Source of the DNA: Methanomassiliicoccaceae archaeon | Lineage (GTDB): Archaea; Thermoplasmatota; Thermoplasmata; Methanomassiliicoccales; Methanomethylophilaceae | Reading direction: 5' to 3' | NCBI GenBank assembly: GCA_009778275.1 | Contig: WRKC01000052.1 | Span: 1 to 6,645 of the forward strand | Length of the DNA: 6,645 nucleotides | Shown: in pieces, positions 1-6,207 of the stretch | Numbering within the stretch: position 1 is the first letter of the stretch | Layout: each line of letters opens with the position of its first letter | The notes under the pieces: model-generated | Database searches by the model: none | What the model was told of the DNA's origin: nothing | The model's input: only the letters and a program-made list of their open reading frames with translations | Position numbers and translations under genes: made by a program

Positions 1-21
1 TTTTTTCCCATCCGTTTTTCT

Positions 22-381
22 TCATTTCATTTTCGAGGCCATCTGCGCTGTCTTGAAAGCACGGTCGGCTGAATCCGCTTCGGTTTCCGGCGACACAAGC
101 TTCTCCATTACGCATTTTCTGATGTATTCCTCTTCGTCGTAGGCGGTCCCATCTTCCACCATCAACCTGAGGGCTTCCATCTGTACCTCTTTAAAGCGGA
201 CGAAGAACCCGCTTATTCCCGCACCGCCAGACACGGCCCTTTGCGAACTTATGTACCCGGCGACAGCGTCCCTGATGAAGCGTGAGCGGTTATCGAGTCC
301 TCTCTCAGCCATGAAGTCTTCCATTATTTGGATGTCTTCATTTCCCATCCTGATCGAGAACAGTATTTCCTTTTCTCCCAT
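22..381 (-). CDS. Tandem ribbon-helix-helix (RHH) putative transcriptional regulator
   Basis: A 119-residue acidic protein with no signal peptide or membrane segment. Residues 6-44 look like a CopG/Arc-type RHH unit: a short beta strand (ILFSIRM, 6-12), a helix around 15-27, a turn at G28, and a second helix starting near R32 that contains FIRDAV (35-40). A glycine-rich linker (51-58) leads to a second, similar unit at 59-95: strand FFVRF, helix, turn near G78, then YIRKCV (86-91). Residues 8-44 and 59-95 align without gaps. RHH proteins usually bind DNA as dimers through the strand, so this chain could be a pseudo-dimer; that is inference. The start is the ATG at 381, because GGTGAT lies 3 nt upstream and the strand then begins near residue 6, as is usual for the family. 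An in-frame ATG at 421-423 would add 14 residues and could be used by a leaderless transcript. It is divergent from leuS. Its target is unknown, and autoregulation is plausible from the promoter repeats. The RHH assignment of the first unit is fairly safe and that of the second less so. Confidence 0.8.
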   Translation of the reverse strand: MGEKEILFSIRMGNEDIQIMEDFMAERGLDNRSRFIRDAVAGYISSQRAVSGGAGISGFFVRFKEVQMEALRLMVEDGTAYDEEEYIRKCVMEKLVSPETEADSADRAFKTAQMASKMK

Positions 382-384
382 TTC

Positions 385-390
385 ATCACC
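385..390 (-). promoter_or_regulatory. Ribosome binding site (GGTGAT) deciding the RHH gene start
   Basis: The minus strand reads AAAGGTGATGAAATG. GGTGAT complements the ATCACC of the archaeal 16S rRNA 3' tail and sits 3 nt before the ATG at 381. This favours the 381 start over the in-frame ATG at 423 and the TTG at 426, neither of which has a comparable motif in front. Confidence 0.55.
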
Positions 391-440
391 TTTGAGCGCA
401 GACCCATCCTTCTGCGCTTGCATCAATCATTATAACATTC

Positions 441-457
441 ATGGTATTTAATGGTAT
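441..457. repeat. Direct repeat ATGGTAT x2, 10-bp period, overlapping the TATA box; possible operator
   Basis: ATGGTAT occurs at 441-447 and again at 451-457, exactly one helical turn apart, so both copies face the same side of the DNA. They bracket and overlap the TTAAATA box of the RHH gene. Short repeats at such spacing are typical of operators bound cooperatively by RHH dimers, and a protein bound here would block TBP. That the adjacent RHH protein is the binder is inference. Confidence 0.4.
445..451 (-). promoter_or_regulatory. Candidate TATA box for the RHH gene
   Basis: The minus strand reads TTAAATA here, close to the archaeal TTTAWATA-type TATA element. At usual archaeal spacing (about 25 nt), transcription would start near 421-426. 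That leaves a leader of roughly 40 nt before the ATG at 381, or a nearly leaderless message if the ATG at 423 is used. A second AT-rich match (TTATAAT, 429-435) is an alternative. The box is assigned from sequence resemblance and spacing only. Confidence 0.4.
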
Positions 458-465
458 CACAAAAC

Positions 466-482
466 TGTTACAAACCGTAACA
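466..482. repeat. Inverted repeat TGTTAC-AAACC-GTAACA; possible regulator site
   Basis: A perfect 6-bp inverted repeat with a 5-bp spacer lies about 26 bp upstream of the RHH gene TATA box (centre to centre). The arms are TGTTAC (466-471) and GTAACA (477-482). Position and symmetry suit a dimeric DNA-binding protein acting upstream of the promoter. The match is short, so chance occurrence in AT-rich DNA cannot be excluded. Confidence 0.3.
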
Positions 483-780
483 CAATTTCTCAGCATTTAA
501 GATCATTTTCTAATAATCTTAGATACTAGTGAGAATAATAAAGGGGTTTTAGAATAAAAAGATTCCTTTCGTTTCGATTCGCATTTCATAATAACGATAA
601 TCTGCAACTCTATTTCTTTTTGTATTACGGAATCGCTGCATGCGGGATTTTCAAGAGTGTAATGTGTTGTTTTGTATGAAATAAAACCATGATCTCATAT
701 GCTGCACAGTGCGGTCACCCCACGAACTCTTCGATAAGTTATGATCGTGAAGTTTCACAATGCGGGTCGATGGCACAAGA
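483..780. other. AT-rich intergenic stretch with no recognised gene
   Basis: About 300 bases between the RHH promoter and the leuS promoter. I see no tRNA (no T-arm flanked by pairing arms), no C/D-box guide RNA signature, no long hairpin and no convincing ORF. It contains weak features only: a 6-bp inverted repeat TAAGAT/ATCTTA with a 12-nt loop (498-521), two loosely similar A-rich stretches (532-544 and 551-563), and a 5-bp inverted repeat GTGAA/TTCAC (747-758). All are near chance level. A non-coding RNA or an extended regulatory region cannot be ruled out by eye. Confidence 0.5.
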
Positions 781-788
781 TGGAATAT

Positions 789-810
789 TATTTAATAAAA
801 GGATATATTA
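789..810 (+). promoter_or_regulatory. Candidate leuS promoter (TATA-like boxes)
   Basis: Two TATA-like elements precede leuS: TTTAATA at 791-797 and ATATATTA at 803-810. The first would place transcription start near 818-822, leaving a short leader that includes GAGGG (828-832), a modest Shine-Dalgarno match 5 nt before the ATG. The second would give a start near 830, making the message nearly leaderless. I cannot decide between them from sequence alone. Confidence 0.45.
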
Positions 811-837
811 GAGCGTAAGCAACCGCCGAGGGTTCAG

Positions 838-3708
838 ATGTCTGGTTACAGCGAAATGGAAAGGAAATGGCAAGCAGCGTGGTCCGAAAAGGGACTTGAC
901 CGCGCCGAAAGAGATCCTTCCAAACCAAAATTCATGATAATCTTTGCGTATCCCGGTGTCACCGGTTTCCTTCACGTCGGACATCTCAGAGGATACACCT
1001 ACACCGACGCCATCGGCAGATACAAACGAATGACGGGGCACAACGTCATGTTCCCCGTTGGAACGCACGCGACCGGCAACGGTGCGATCACTCTTGCCTC
1101 CAGGGTAGCTAACAAAGACTCCGACTTCATGGATTACCTTACAAGGAACGGCTGCCCCGAAGAGAAGCTGGATGATCTTAAGGACCCTTTGAAGGCTGTC
1201 GAATACTTCAATACTGTATACATGAACGATTACTGGAAAAGATTCGGGTTCCTCGCGGATTGGAGGAGGTTCACCTGCACCATATATCCCGATTACAAAA
1301 AGTTCATCAGGTGGCAGTTCATGAAACTGAACGAACACAGCCTGCTGATACAGAAACCATACTATTCCCCTGCGTGTCCTGTGCACGGGCCGGTCGCGAT
1401 CGACGCTTCCGAAACCGATATTTCCAAAGGAGGCAGTGCGGAGGTCCAGGAATATACCCTTTTGAAATTCAAACGCGGCGATGAATATCTTATTGCCGCC
1501 ACCCTGAGACCGGAGACGGTATACGGGCAGGTGTGTTTTTGGGTGAATCCCGATGTCGAATATACCAGGATAAAAAAGGGGAACGAGACGTGGATAGTTT
1601 CCAAAGAGGCGGCAGAAAAACTTCAGCTGCAGATGGACGGCGTAACGATACTTTCCCCCGTCGCCGGAAAGGACATGATCGGTTGGATGTGCGAGGCGCC
1701 GATGATACATAGAAATGTTCCTGTCCTGCCTGCATCGTTCTCCGACCCCAATGTCGGGAGCGGATTGGTAACATCCGTCCCGTCGGATGCCCCCGATGAC
1801 TGGATATCCCTGGAGGCTCTGAAGAGGGATCCCGCAATTGCAAAAAGATACGGTCTTCCCGTCTCTCTTATTGAATCTGTTGTTCCCGTCTCGATCATAT
1901 CCATCGAAGGATACGGGGAATTCCCCGCCTATGACGCAATAATGGAGATGGGCATAACCCAGCCCGGAGATCCGAAGCTTGAGGATGCCAAAAAACAGGT
2001 GTACAAGGACGGCTACCACATGGGCCGCATGAAGGATATCTGCGGACCATATTCCGGAATGAGGGTGGAAGAGGCCAAAAATAAAATGAAACAGGCGATG
2101 CTCGATTCCGGGGAAGCGGAGGTCTTCCACGACCTTAACGAAGAGGTGGTGTGCAGATGCGGCATGCCAGTCAGAGTGAAAAGGATAGATGACCAGTGGT
2201 TCATCGATTACGGGAATGAGGAGCTTACCGAAAGAACGAGCGATAACTGCCGCGGGATGGAGATATACCCTCCCGAATTCAACGAGAACGTGCACACGAC
2301 GCTGAGGTGGTTCAGGGAGCGCGCCTGCGTAAGGCAGGGCAACTGGCTCGGAACAAGGTTCCCCTTCGACGAGAAATGGATCATCGAAGCCATATCCGAC
2401 TCCACTCTGTATCCCTTGTATTACATAGTTTCGATCTATGCGAACGACGGACGGATATCTCCTGAGAACATGACGGAGGAATTCTTCGATCATGTTGTTC
2501 TCGGCAAAGGGGATGTTAAGAAAGTGTCCGATTCCACGGGCGTTCCCGCAGACATCCTTAAGGAGATACGTGACGACATACTATACTGGTATCCTCTGGA
2601 CGTGAACCTTGGCGGCAAAGAGCACATGACAGTGCATTTCCCAGCGTTCCTGTTCAACCACCGTGCGATACTCCCTGATGATATGCAACCGAGAGGGATC
2701 CTCGTGAATTGGTATATCACAGGAAAAAAGAATAAGATCTCAAAGTCGAAAGGGGGGGCGCAGCCGATCCCGGGGGCAGTTGAGGAATTCGGCGTTGACG
2801 CTCTGCGTCTGTATTACTCCCACGTCGCGTCGATGTTCGTTGATGTGGAGTGGAGCGAGGAAAGCGTGATGACCTACCGCCAGAGACTTGACAGGATCAT
2901 GGGCGCGGTCGAAGAGATCCTCGCATCCTCGGGCGGCGAAAAGAAGGAGATCGACAGCTGGCTGATATCGAGGTTCAACGGCCACACGGCGGCGATGAGG
3001 ACAGCGATGGAAAGATACGACCTCAGACAGCTGGCGACCGCCGTCTACTTTGAAATGTTCAACGACATCAAATGGTACGGCAGAAGAGGTGGGAACAACA
3101 AAGATACCATCAGAGAAGCGCTGAGGATCTGGATCCCGTTCATGGCGCCGATCACCCCCCACATCGCCGAGGAAATGTGGAGCATGGCCGGATTCGACGG
3201 ACTGGTGTCATCAACGCAGCTGTCTGACGCCGGCGGGACATCCAGCTCGGCGGAGTATCGCGAAGATTTCATAAGAGGCGTTATGTCGGATATCGCCCAG
3301 ATCAAAAAAGTGACCTCGGCGGACCCAAAGAAGATATTCCTGTACACTGCGCAGTCATGGAAGACCGATGTCATGAGGATGGGGCTGGAAATGATGGACT
3401 CCGATACTTTGGACATCCCCTCGCTGACGAAAAGATGCATGGCTGACGAGAACCTTCGAAGGAACGGAAAAGCGGTGTCGGAGTTCGTTAAAAAGGCGGT
3501 CACAGACCTGATGCGGCCGTCTTCGGATTCAAAGAGGGATCTCGTTGGTACGGATGAATATTCTCTCCTGGTCTCGGCAAAGGGTTTCCTGAGTGCGGAG
3601 CTTGATGCAGAGGTCGAGATACTATCATCAGATGACGCAAAGGCCTATGACCCTCAGAACAAATCAAAGGCCGCAGTGCCGGGAAGACCCGCCATCTTTT
3701 TTGAATGA
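838..3708 (+). CDS. leuS: Leucyl-tRNA synthetase, archaeal/eukaryotic type
   Basis: A cytoplasmic class Ia synthetase charging tRNA-Leu with leucine (ATP-dependent, EC 6.1.1.4). It has 956 residues, matching the archaeal family length (about 940-970), and looks complete. The HIGH signature is HVGH (46-49), the second class I signature is KISKS (633-637), and WFIDYG of the catalytic core is at 454-459. The inserted CP1 editing domain carries TLRPETVYG (222-230) and VPSDAPDD (314-321). D321 aligns, from memory, with the conserved Asp of the hydrolytic proofreading pocket. The anticodon-binding helices follow at roughly 660-800. The C-terminal extension ends in PGRPAIFFE, the ending typical of archaeal LeuRS. 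C180/H183 and C439/C441 flank CP1 and could bind zinc. The start ATG is preceded by GAGGG. The gene is probably monocistronic, divergent from the RHH gene and convergent with ubiX. Confidence 0.97.
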   Translation: MSGYSEMERKWQAAWSEKGLDRAERDPSKPKFMIIFAYPGVTGFLHVGHLRGYTYTDAIGRYKRMTGHNVMFPVGTHATGNGAITLASRVANKDSDFMDYLTRNGCPEEKLDDLKDPLKAVEYFNTVYMNDYWKRFGFLADWRRFTCTIYPDYKKFIRWQFMKLNEHSLLIQKPYYSPACPVHGPVAIDASETDISKGGSAEVQEYTLLKFKRGDEYLIAATLRPETVYGQVCFWVNPDVEYTRIKKGNETWIVSKEAAEKLQLQMDGVTILSPVAGKDMIGWMCEAPMIHRNVPVLPASFSDPNVGSGLVTSVPSDAPDDWISLEALKRDPAIAKRYGLPVSLIESVVPVSIISIEGYGEFPAYDAIMEMGITQPGDPKLEDAKKQVYKDGYHMGRMKDICGPYSGMRVEEAKNKMKQAMLDSGEAEVFHDLNEEVVCRCGMPVRVKRIDDQWFIDYGNEELTERTSDNCRGMEIYPPEFNENVHTTLRWFRERACVRQGNWLGTRFPFDEKWIIEAISDSTLYPLYYIVSIYANDGRISPENMTEEFFDHVVLGKGDVKKVSDSTGVPADILKEIRDDILYWYPLDVNLGGKEHMTVHFPAFLFNHRAILPDDMQPRGILVNWYITGKKNKISKSKGGAQPIPGAVEEFGVDALRLYYSHVASMFVDVEWSEESVMTYRQRLDRIMGAVEEILASSGGEKKEIDSWLISRFNGHTAAMRTAMERYDLRQLATAVYFEMFNDIKWYGRRGGNNKDTIREALRIWIPFMAPITPHIAEEMWSMAGFDGLVSSTQLSDAGGTSSSAEYREDFIRGVMSDIAQIKKVTSADPKKIFLYTAQSWKTDVMRMGLEMMDSDTLDIPSLTKRCMADENLRRNGKAVSEFVKKAVTDLMRPSSDSKRDLVGTDEYSLLVSAKGFLSAELDAEVEILSSDDAKAYDPQNKSKAAVPGRPAIFFE

Positions 3709-3715
3709 TTCATTC
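3703..3715. repeat. Perfect 13-bp palindrome spanning the two convergent stop codons
   Basis: GAATGA-T-TCATTC. LeuRS and UbiX both end in Glu-stop encoded GAA TGA, and the stops lie 1 nt apart on opposite strands, so the junction is a perfect inverted repeat. No poly-T run follows on either strand at once, so a classical hairpin terminator is not evident. It may simply result from the two identical gene ends. Confidence 0.6.
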
Positions 3716-4243
3716 CCATTTCTTGTACAGAGAGTGGTCGACGCCGGCCCTGTCCAAACATTTCCCCACGACAAAGTTGATGATGTCGTCAACGGACCTC
3801 GGTTCGGAATAGAATCCGGGGTTGGCATCCATGATCACGGCGCCGCTTCTGGCAAGTTTCAGTTCATTCTCAAGCATGATGGCGCTTTTCGGCGTCTCCC
3901 TTACAACGAGAATTACCTTCCTTCCTTCTTTGATGCAGACCGCCACCGCGCGGGAAATAAGGGTATCCGATATCCCGGATGCGAACTTCGCCACGGAAGA
4001 TTCGCTGCATGGCGCGACGAACATACAATCATACCCGAAAGATCCGGAGGATATGGATGCGAAAAGATCGCCGTCGTCGAAGACCTTGTCGGCAAGCGCT
4101 TCCACCTCTTCCACCGACATTCCGGTCTCCCGAGGGATTATCATCTTGGCTATCTTTGACATCACGAGTATCTTCTCTCCGGGAAGTTCCTGAAGAAGGC
4201 GTATCCCGTATATGCTTCCCGATGCGCCGGTGATAGCGACCAC
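3710..4243 (-). CDS. ubiX: UbiX-family flavin prenyltransferase
   Basis: A soluble enzyme of the flavoprotein family (EC 2.5.1.129) that joins a dimethylallyl group from its phosphate ester to reduced FMN. The product, prenyl-FMN, is the cofactor of UbiD-type decarboxylases. Its 177 residues are slightly short of the usual 185-200. Visible motifs: GASG (6-9) for FMN phosphate, SSGSF (65-69), APCS (77-80), SRA (97-99), K105, RETP (115-118), LEN (124-126) and FY (144-145). By motif spacing, R98, K105, R115, E116 and Y145 match known active-site residues of bacterial UbiX. The equivalent of the C-terminal phosphate-binding Arg is Lys (K161). The start is GTG: an in-frame TGA 18 nt upstream leaves no ATG, and the motif begins at residue 6. 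In archaea a likely client is the UbiD-like anhydromevalonate phosphate decarboxylase of the modified mevalonate route to lipids; that link is inference, as no ubiD lies in the window. It follows aCPSF1 after 13 nt and is probably co-transcribed. Confidence 0.93.
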   Translation of the reverse strand: MVAITGASGSIYGIRLLQELPGEKILVMSKIAKMIIPRETGMSVEEVEALADKVFDDGDLFASISSGSFGYDCMFVAPCSESSVAKFASGISDTLISRAVAVCIKEGRKVILVVRETPKSAIMLENELKLARSGAVIMDANPGFYSEPRSVDDIINFVVGKCLDRAGVDHSLYKKWE

Positions 4244-4254
4244 GGATCTCAGCC

Positions 4255-4263
4255 GATCACCTC
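4255..4263 (-). promoter_or_regulatory. Strong Shine-Dalgarno for ubiX overlapping the aCPSF1 stop codon
   Basis: The minus strand reads GAGGTGATC, complementary over nine bases to the archaeal 16S rRNA 3' tail. Its TGA is the aCPSF1 stop codon. It ends 11 nt before the ubiX GTG start, a rather long spacing. This arrangement would let ribosomes finishing aCPSF1 re-engage for ubiX, and it supports the unusual GTG start. Confidence 0.55.
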
Positions 4264-6161
4264 AGCCTGATTGTCTCTAGGTTAAGAGGGGCTTTTGTCT
4301 CAATATTGAATTTCTTATATATCGAAGATGCCAGATCTGTACACTTCCTGTCCTCTCCGTGGCCTATTATTATCCTGTCCGGCCTCGGCTCGAGCGATGC
4401 GATATATTTCATCAGCTGCTTGCGGTCGGAATGGCCCGAGAACCCGTCGACCGTCACGCGGTTCATCTCTATGTTCAGAGTGATCGGCTTCCCTTTATTG
4501 TTGAGCGTTATATCACGGCGGCCTCTCTGAATGGTGCGGCCTATGCTTCCCTCGGACTGGTATCCTACGAATACCAGCGTGTTCTTGGGGTCGTCCGCCC
4601 ACTCTCTGAAATATTCCATGACGGGGCCGCCTGACATCATTCCGCTCGTCGCGAGGACGATACAGGGGTCGGGCGAATGGCATATCTCCTCTCTCATGTC
4701 GGCGGTCTCCACCCTCTTGAAGACGGGGGACAGGAACGGATTCTCATTCTGCTGGAATATCTGCGTCCTCAGCTGGCTGTTCAGATATTCCGGGTATGCG
4801 GTGTGGATAGCGGTCGCTTCCCAGATCATCCCGTCAAGGTAGACATTGGTGGTCGGGATCTTGCCGGTACGCATCAGCTCCTCGATGACCAGCATCACTT
4901 CCTGGGACCTTCCGACGGCGAATACTGGAATCAACACCTTTCCGTGCAGTTCCGCGGCGCGCTGGAGTATCCCTCTCATTTCCTCGGAAGCGTCCACCCT
5001 TGACGGCTGGACATCGTTATGTCCGCCGTATGTGGACTCGATGACCAACGTCTCCAGTCTAGGGAACCTGTTGTTGGCAGGATTGAAGAGCCAGGTCTTC
5101 TCATACTTCGTATCTCCGGAAAAGGCGACGTTATGAAGGCCGTCCCCGATGTGGAAGTGCGCTATGGCCGACCCGAGAATGTGCCCCGCATTATGGAATG
5201 TAAGTCTGACATCGGGGGAGATATCGGTCGTCTCGTTGTATTTGAGGGTGATCGTGTGCATTATCTCCTTGCGGACGTGCTGCGCCTCGTAGAGCTGCTT
5301 CTTCGCCTCCCCGAATCCAAGTTTTATGTTGTCCAACTGAAGCAACGCCATCAGGTCCCTTGTCGGCGGGGTGCAGTACACCGGCCCTTCGTAGCCGTAT
5401 TTGAAGAGTGCCGGAAGGGTGCCGCAGTGGTCGAGGTGTGCGTGCGTTACGACGACCGCATCGATCTCGTTGAGGGGCTGTGCTTCAGGTATCGCAAAAT
5501 ATGGGGTTGCATCGCTGCCTGGGTCGAGCCCGCAGTCAATCAGGATCCTGCTTTCCCTTGTTGTGAGAAGGGTAGCGGACCTGCCCACCTGCCTGAATCC
5601 TCCCAAAGTGGTCATCCTCACCCATTGTTCTCCTTCAATAGTCTGCCTTACGAGATTCCTCGCAACGGATTTCAGCATCTTGTGCCTGTCGTCCTGATAT
5701 GCCCTGATGTAACCCCTTACGTCTGACACCGTCTTTGACGGTATCGGCGGCGCTCTCATGACCTTCACATTCCATCCGGACTCTTTTTTTATGTCGGACA
5801 GTAGTTGGCCTTCTTTGCCCAGCACTTCGTTGGGGTTTATCGCTTCGATTATCGCCTCTCCCGTTTCTTCGAGGAAATTGATGTCGAAGACCTCTGCCGA
5901 CTCGGGTATCATCGAAAGCATTTTTGTTCTCACTTCTTCGATGTTGCCGAGGGTGGACGGGTCAGGTCTTATGTCGACCCTCCTTCTCAGGCTCTGGGCC
6001 ATTGCTTTCGGTATCTCGTCGCTGCCGGAGAATTTATCGTATTCTTTCGTGTAAATGATAATGACCGAACCTTCGAACTCTATCGCTGACACATTCATAT
6101 CGGACGGCGTGAGCTTCTTCACTTCTTCCCTGAGACTTTCGAATATTTTGTCGGGGTTCAT
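4257..6161 (-). CDS. aCPSF1: aCPSF1 (FttA): KH-domain beta-CASP ribonuclease and transcription termination factor
   Basis: The archaeal homologue of the eukaryotic 3'-end endonuclease CPSF73. In euryarchaea it cleaves nascent RNA at U-rich sites and ends transcription genome-wide, acting as a dimer with RNA polymerase. It has 634 residues, the family's usual size. Residues 1 to about 180 form two KH-like RNA-binding domains, with a GxxG loop (GKEG, 115-118) in the second. The metallo-beta-lactamase fold carries HAHLDH (240-245), H327 in NAGH and D350 in SGD as zinc ligands. The beta-CASP motifs are E375 (motif A, ESTYG), H577 (motif B, SGHSD) and H601 (motif C, GHGE). All catalytic residues are present, so the enzyme should be active. 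The C-terminus LETIRLR matches the conserved dimerisation tail. The ATG start has AGGA 6 nt upstream. It lies 46 nt after psmB, an adjacency I recall from other euryarchaea, and is followed closely by ubiX. Confidence 0.96.
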   Translation of the reverse strand: MNPDKIFESLREEVKKLTPSDMNVSAIEFEGSVIIIYTKEYDKFSGSDEIPKAMAQSLRRRVDIRPDPSTLGNIEEVRTKMLSMIPESAEVFDINFLEETGEAIIEAINPNEVLGKEGQLLSDIKKESGWNVKVMRAPPIPSKTVSDVRGYIRAYQDDRHKMLKSVARNLVRQTIEGEQWVRMTTLGGFRQVGRSATLLTTRESRILIDCGLDPGSDATPYFAIPEAQPLNEIDAVVVTHAHLDHCGTLPALFKYGYEGPVYCTPPTRDLMALLQLDNIKLGFGEAKKQLYEAQHVRKEIMHTITLKYNETTDISPDVRLTFHNAGHILGSAIAHFHIGDGLHNVAFSGDTKYEKTWLFNPANNRFPRLETLVIESTYGGHNDVQPSRVDASEEMRGILQRAAELHGKVLIPVFAVGRSQEVMLVIEELMRTGKIPTTNVYLDGMIWEATAIHTAYPEYLNSQLRTQIFQQNENPFLSPVFKRVETADMREEICHSPDPCIVLATSGMMSGGPVMEYFREWADDPKNTLVFVGYQSEGSIGRTIQRGRRDITLNNKGKPITLNIEMNRVTVDGFSGHSDRKQLMKYIASLEPRPDRIIIGHGEDRKCTDLASSIYKKFNIETKAPLNLETIRLR

Positions 6162-6207
6162 ATGAAATCCTGCTTAAATAATGTTAAAGGGTGTTTGAAA
6201 AAAGGGC
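6162..6207 (-). promoter_or_regulatory. psmB-aCPSF1 intergenic spacer with T6 tract and TATA-like boxes
   Basis: The 46-nt spacer reads, on the minus strand, a T6 run (6198-6203) 4 nt after the psmB stop codon. TTTAACAT (about 6183-6190) and TATTTAAG (6173-6180) follow, then AGGA before the aCPSF1 start. The T-run resembles the U-rich signals used for archaeal termination, so partial readthrough is possible. The first AT-rich box would place a start near the aCPSF1 ATG (leaderless); the second is too close to be its promoter. Whether aCPSF1 has its own promoter is undecided. Confidence 0.25.

Noticed and set aside
1..35. T-rich plus-strand stretch at the window start as a terminator
   Set aside because: Several T-runs are present, but no plus-strand gene is visible upstream and the region overlaps the 3' end of the RHH gene. 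It cannot be supported without the flanking sequence.
498..521. TAAGAT/ATCTTA inverted repeat with a 12-nt loop
   Set aside because: The short, A/T-heavy stem with a large loop is at chance level in AT-rich DNA, and no T-run or gene end is nearby.
570..590. TTTCGATTC-like tRNA T-loop
   Set aside because: The flanking bases do not pair as a T-arm, and no acceptor, D or anticodon arms fit around it on either strand.
747..758. GTGAA-GT-TTCAC dyad upstream of the leuS TATA box
   Set aside because: A five-base-pair arm is expected by chance once or more in a region of this size.
689..811. 40-codon plus-strand ORF just upstream of leuS
   Set aside because: It runs through the leuS TATA boxes, has no Shine-Dalgarno sequence and shows no recognisable motif. 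Chance is the simpler explanation.
808..2493. 561-codon open frame on the minus strand, antisense to leuS
   Set aside because: It lies wholly over the leuS 5' half and promoter, its translation resembles no known family and is compositionally odd (rich in His, Gly, Arg, Phe), and LeuRS is unambiguous on the other strand. It is a codon-bias shadow.
2751..2757. G7 run next to the LeuRS KISKS motif as a possible frameshift site
   Set aside because: The reading frame is continuous and the protein matches the family on both sides, so there is no sign of a slip.
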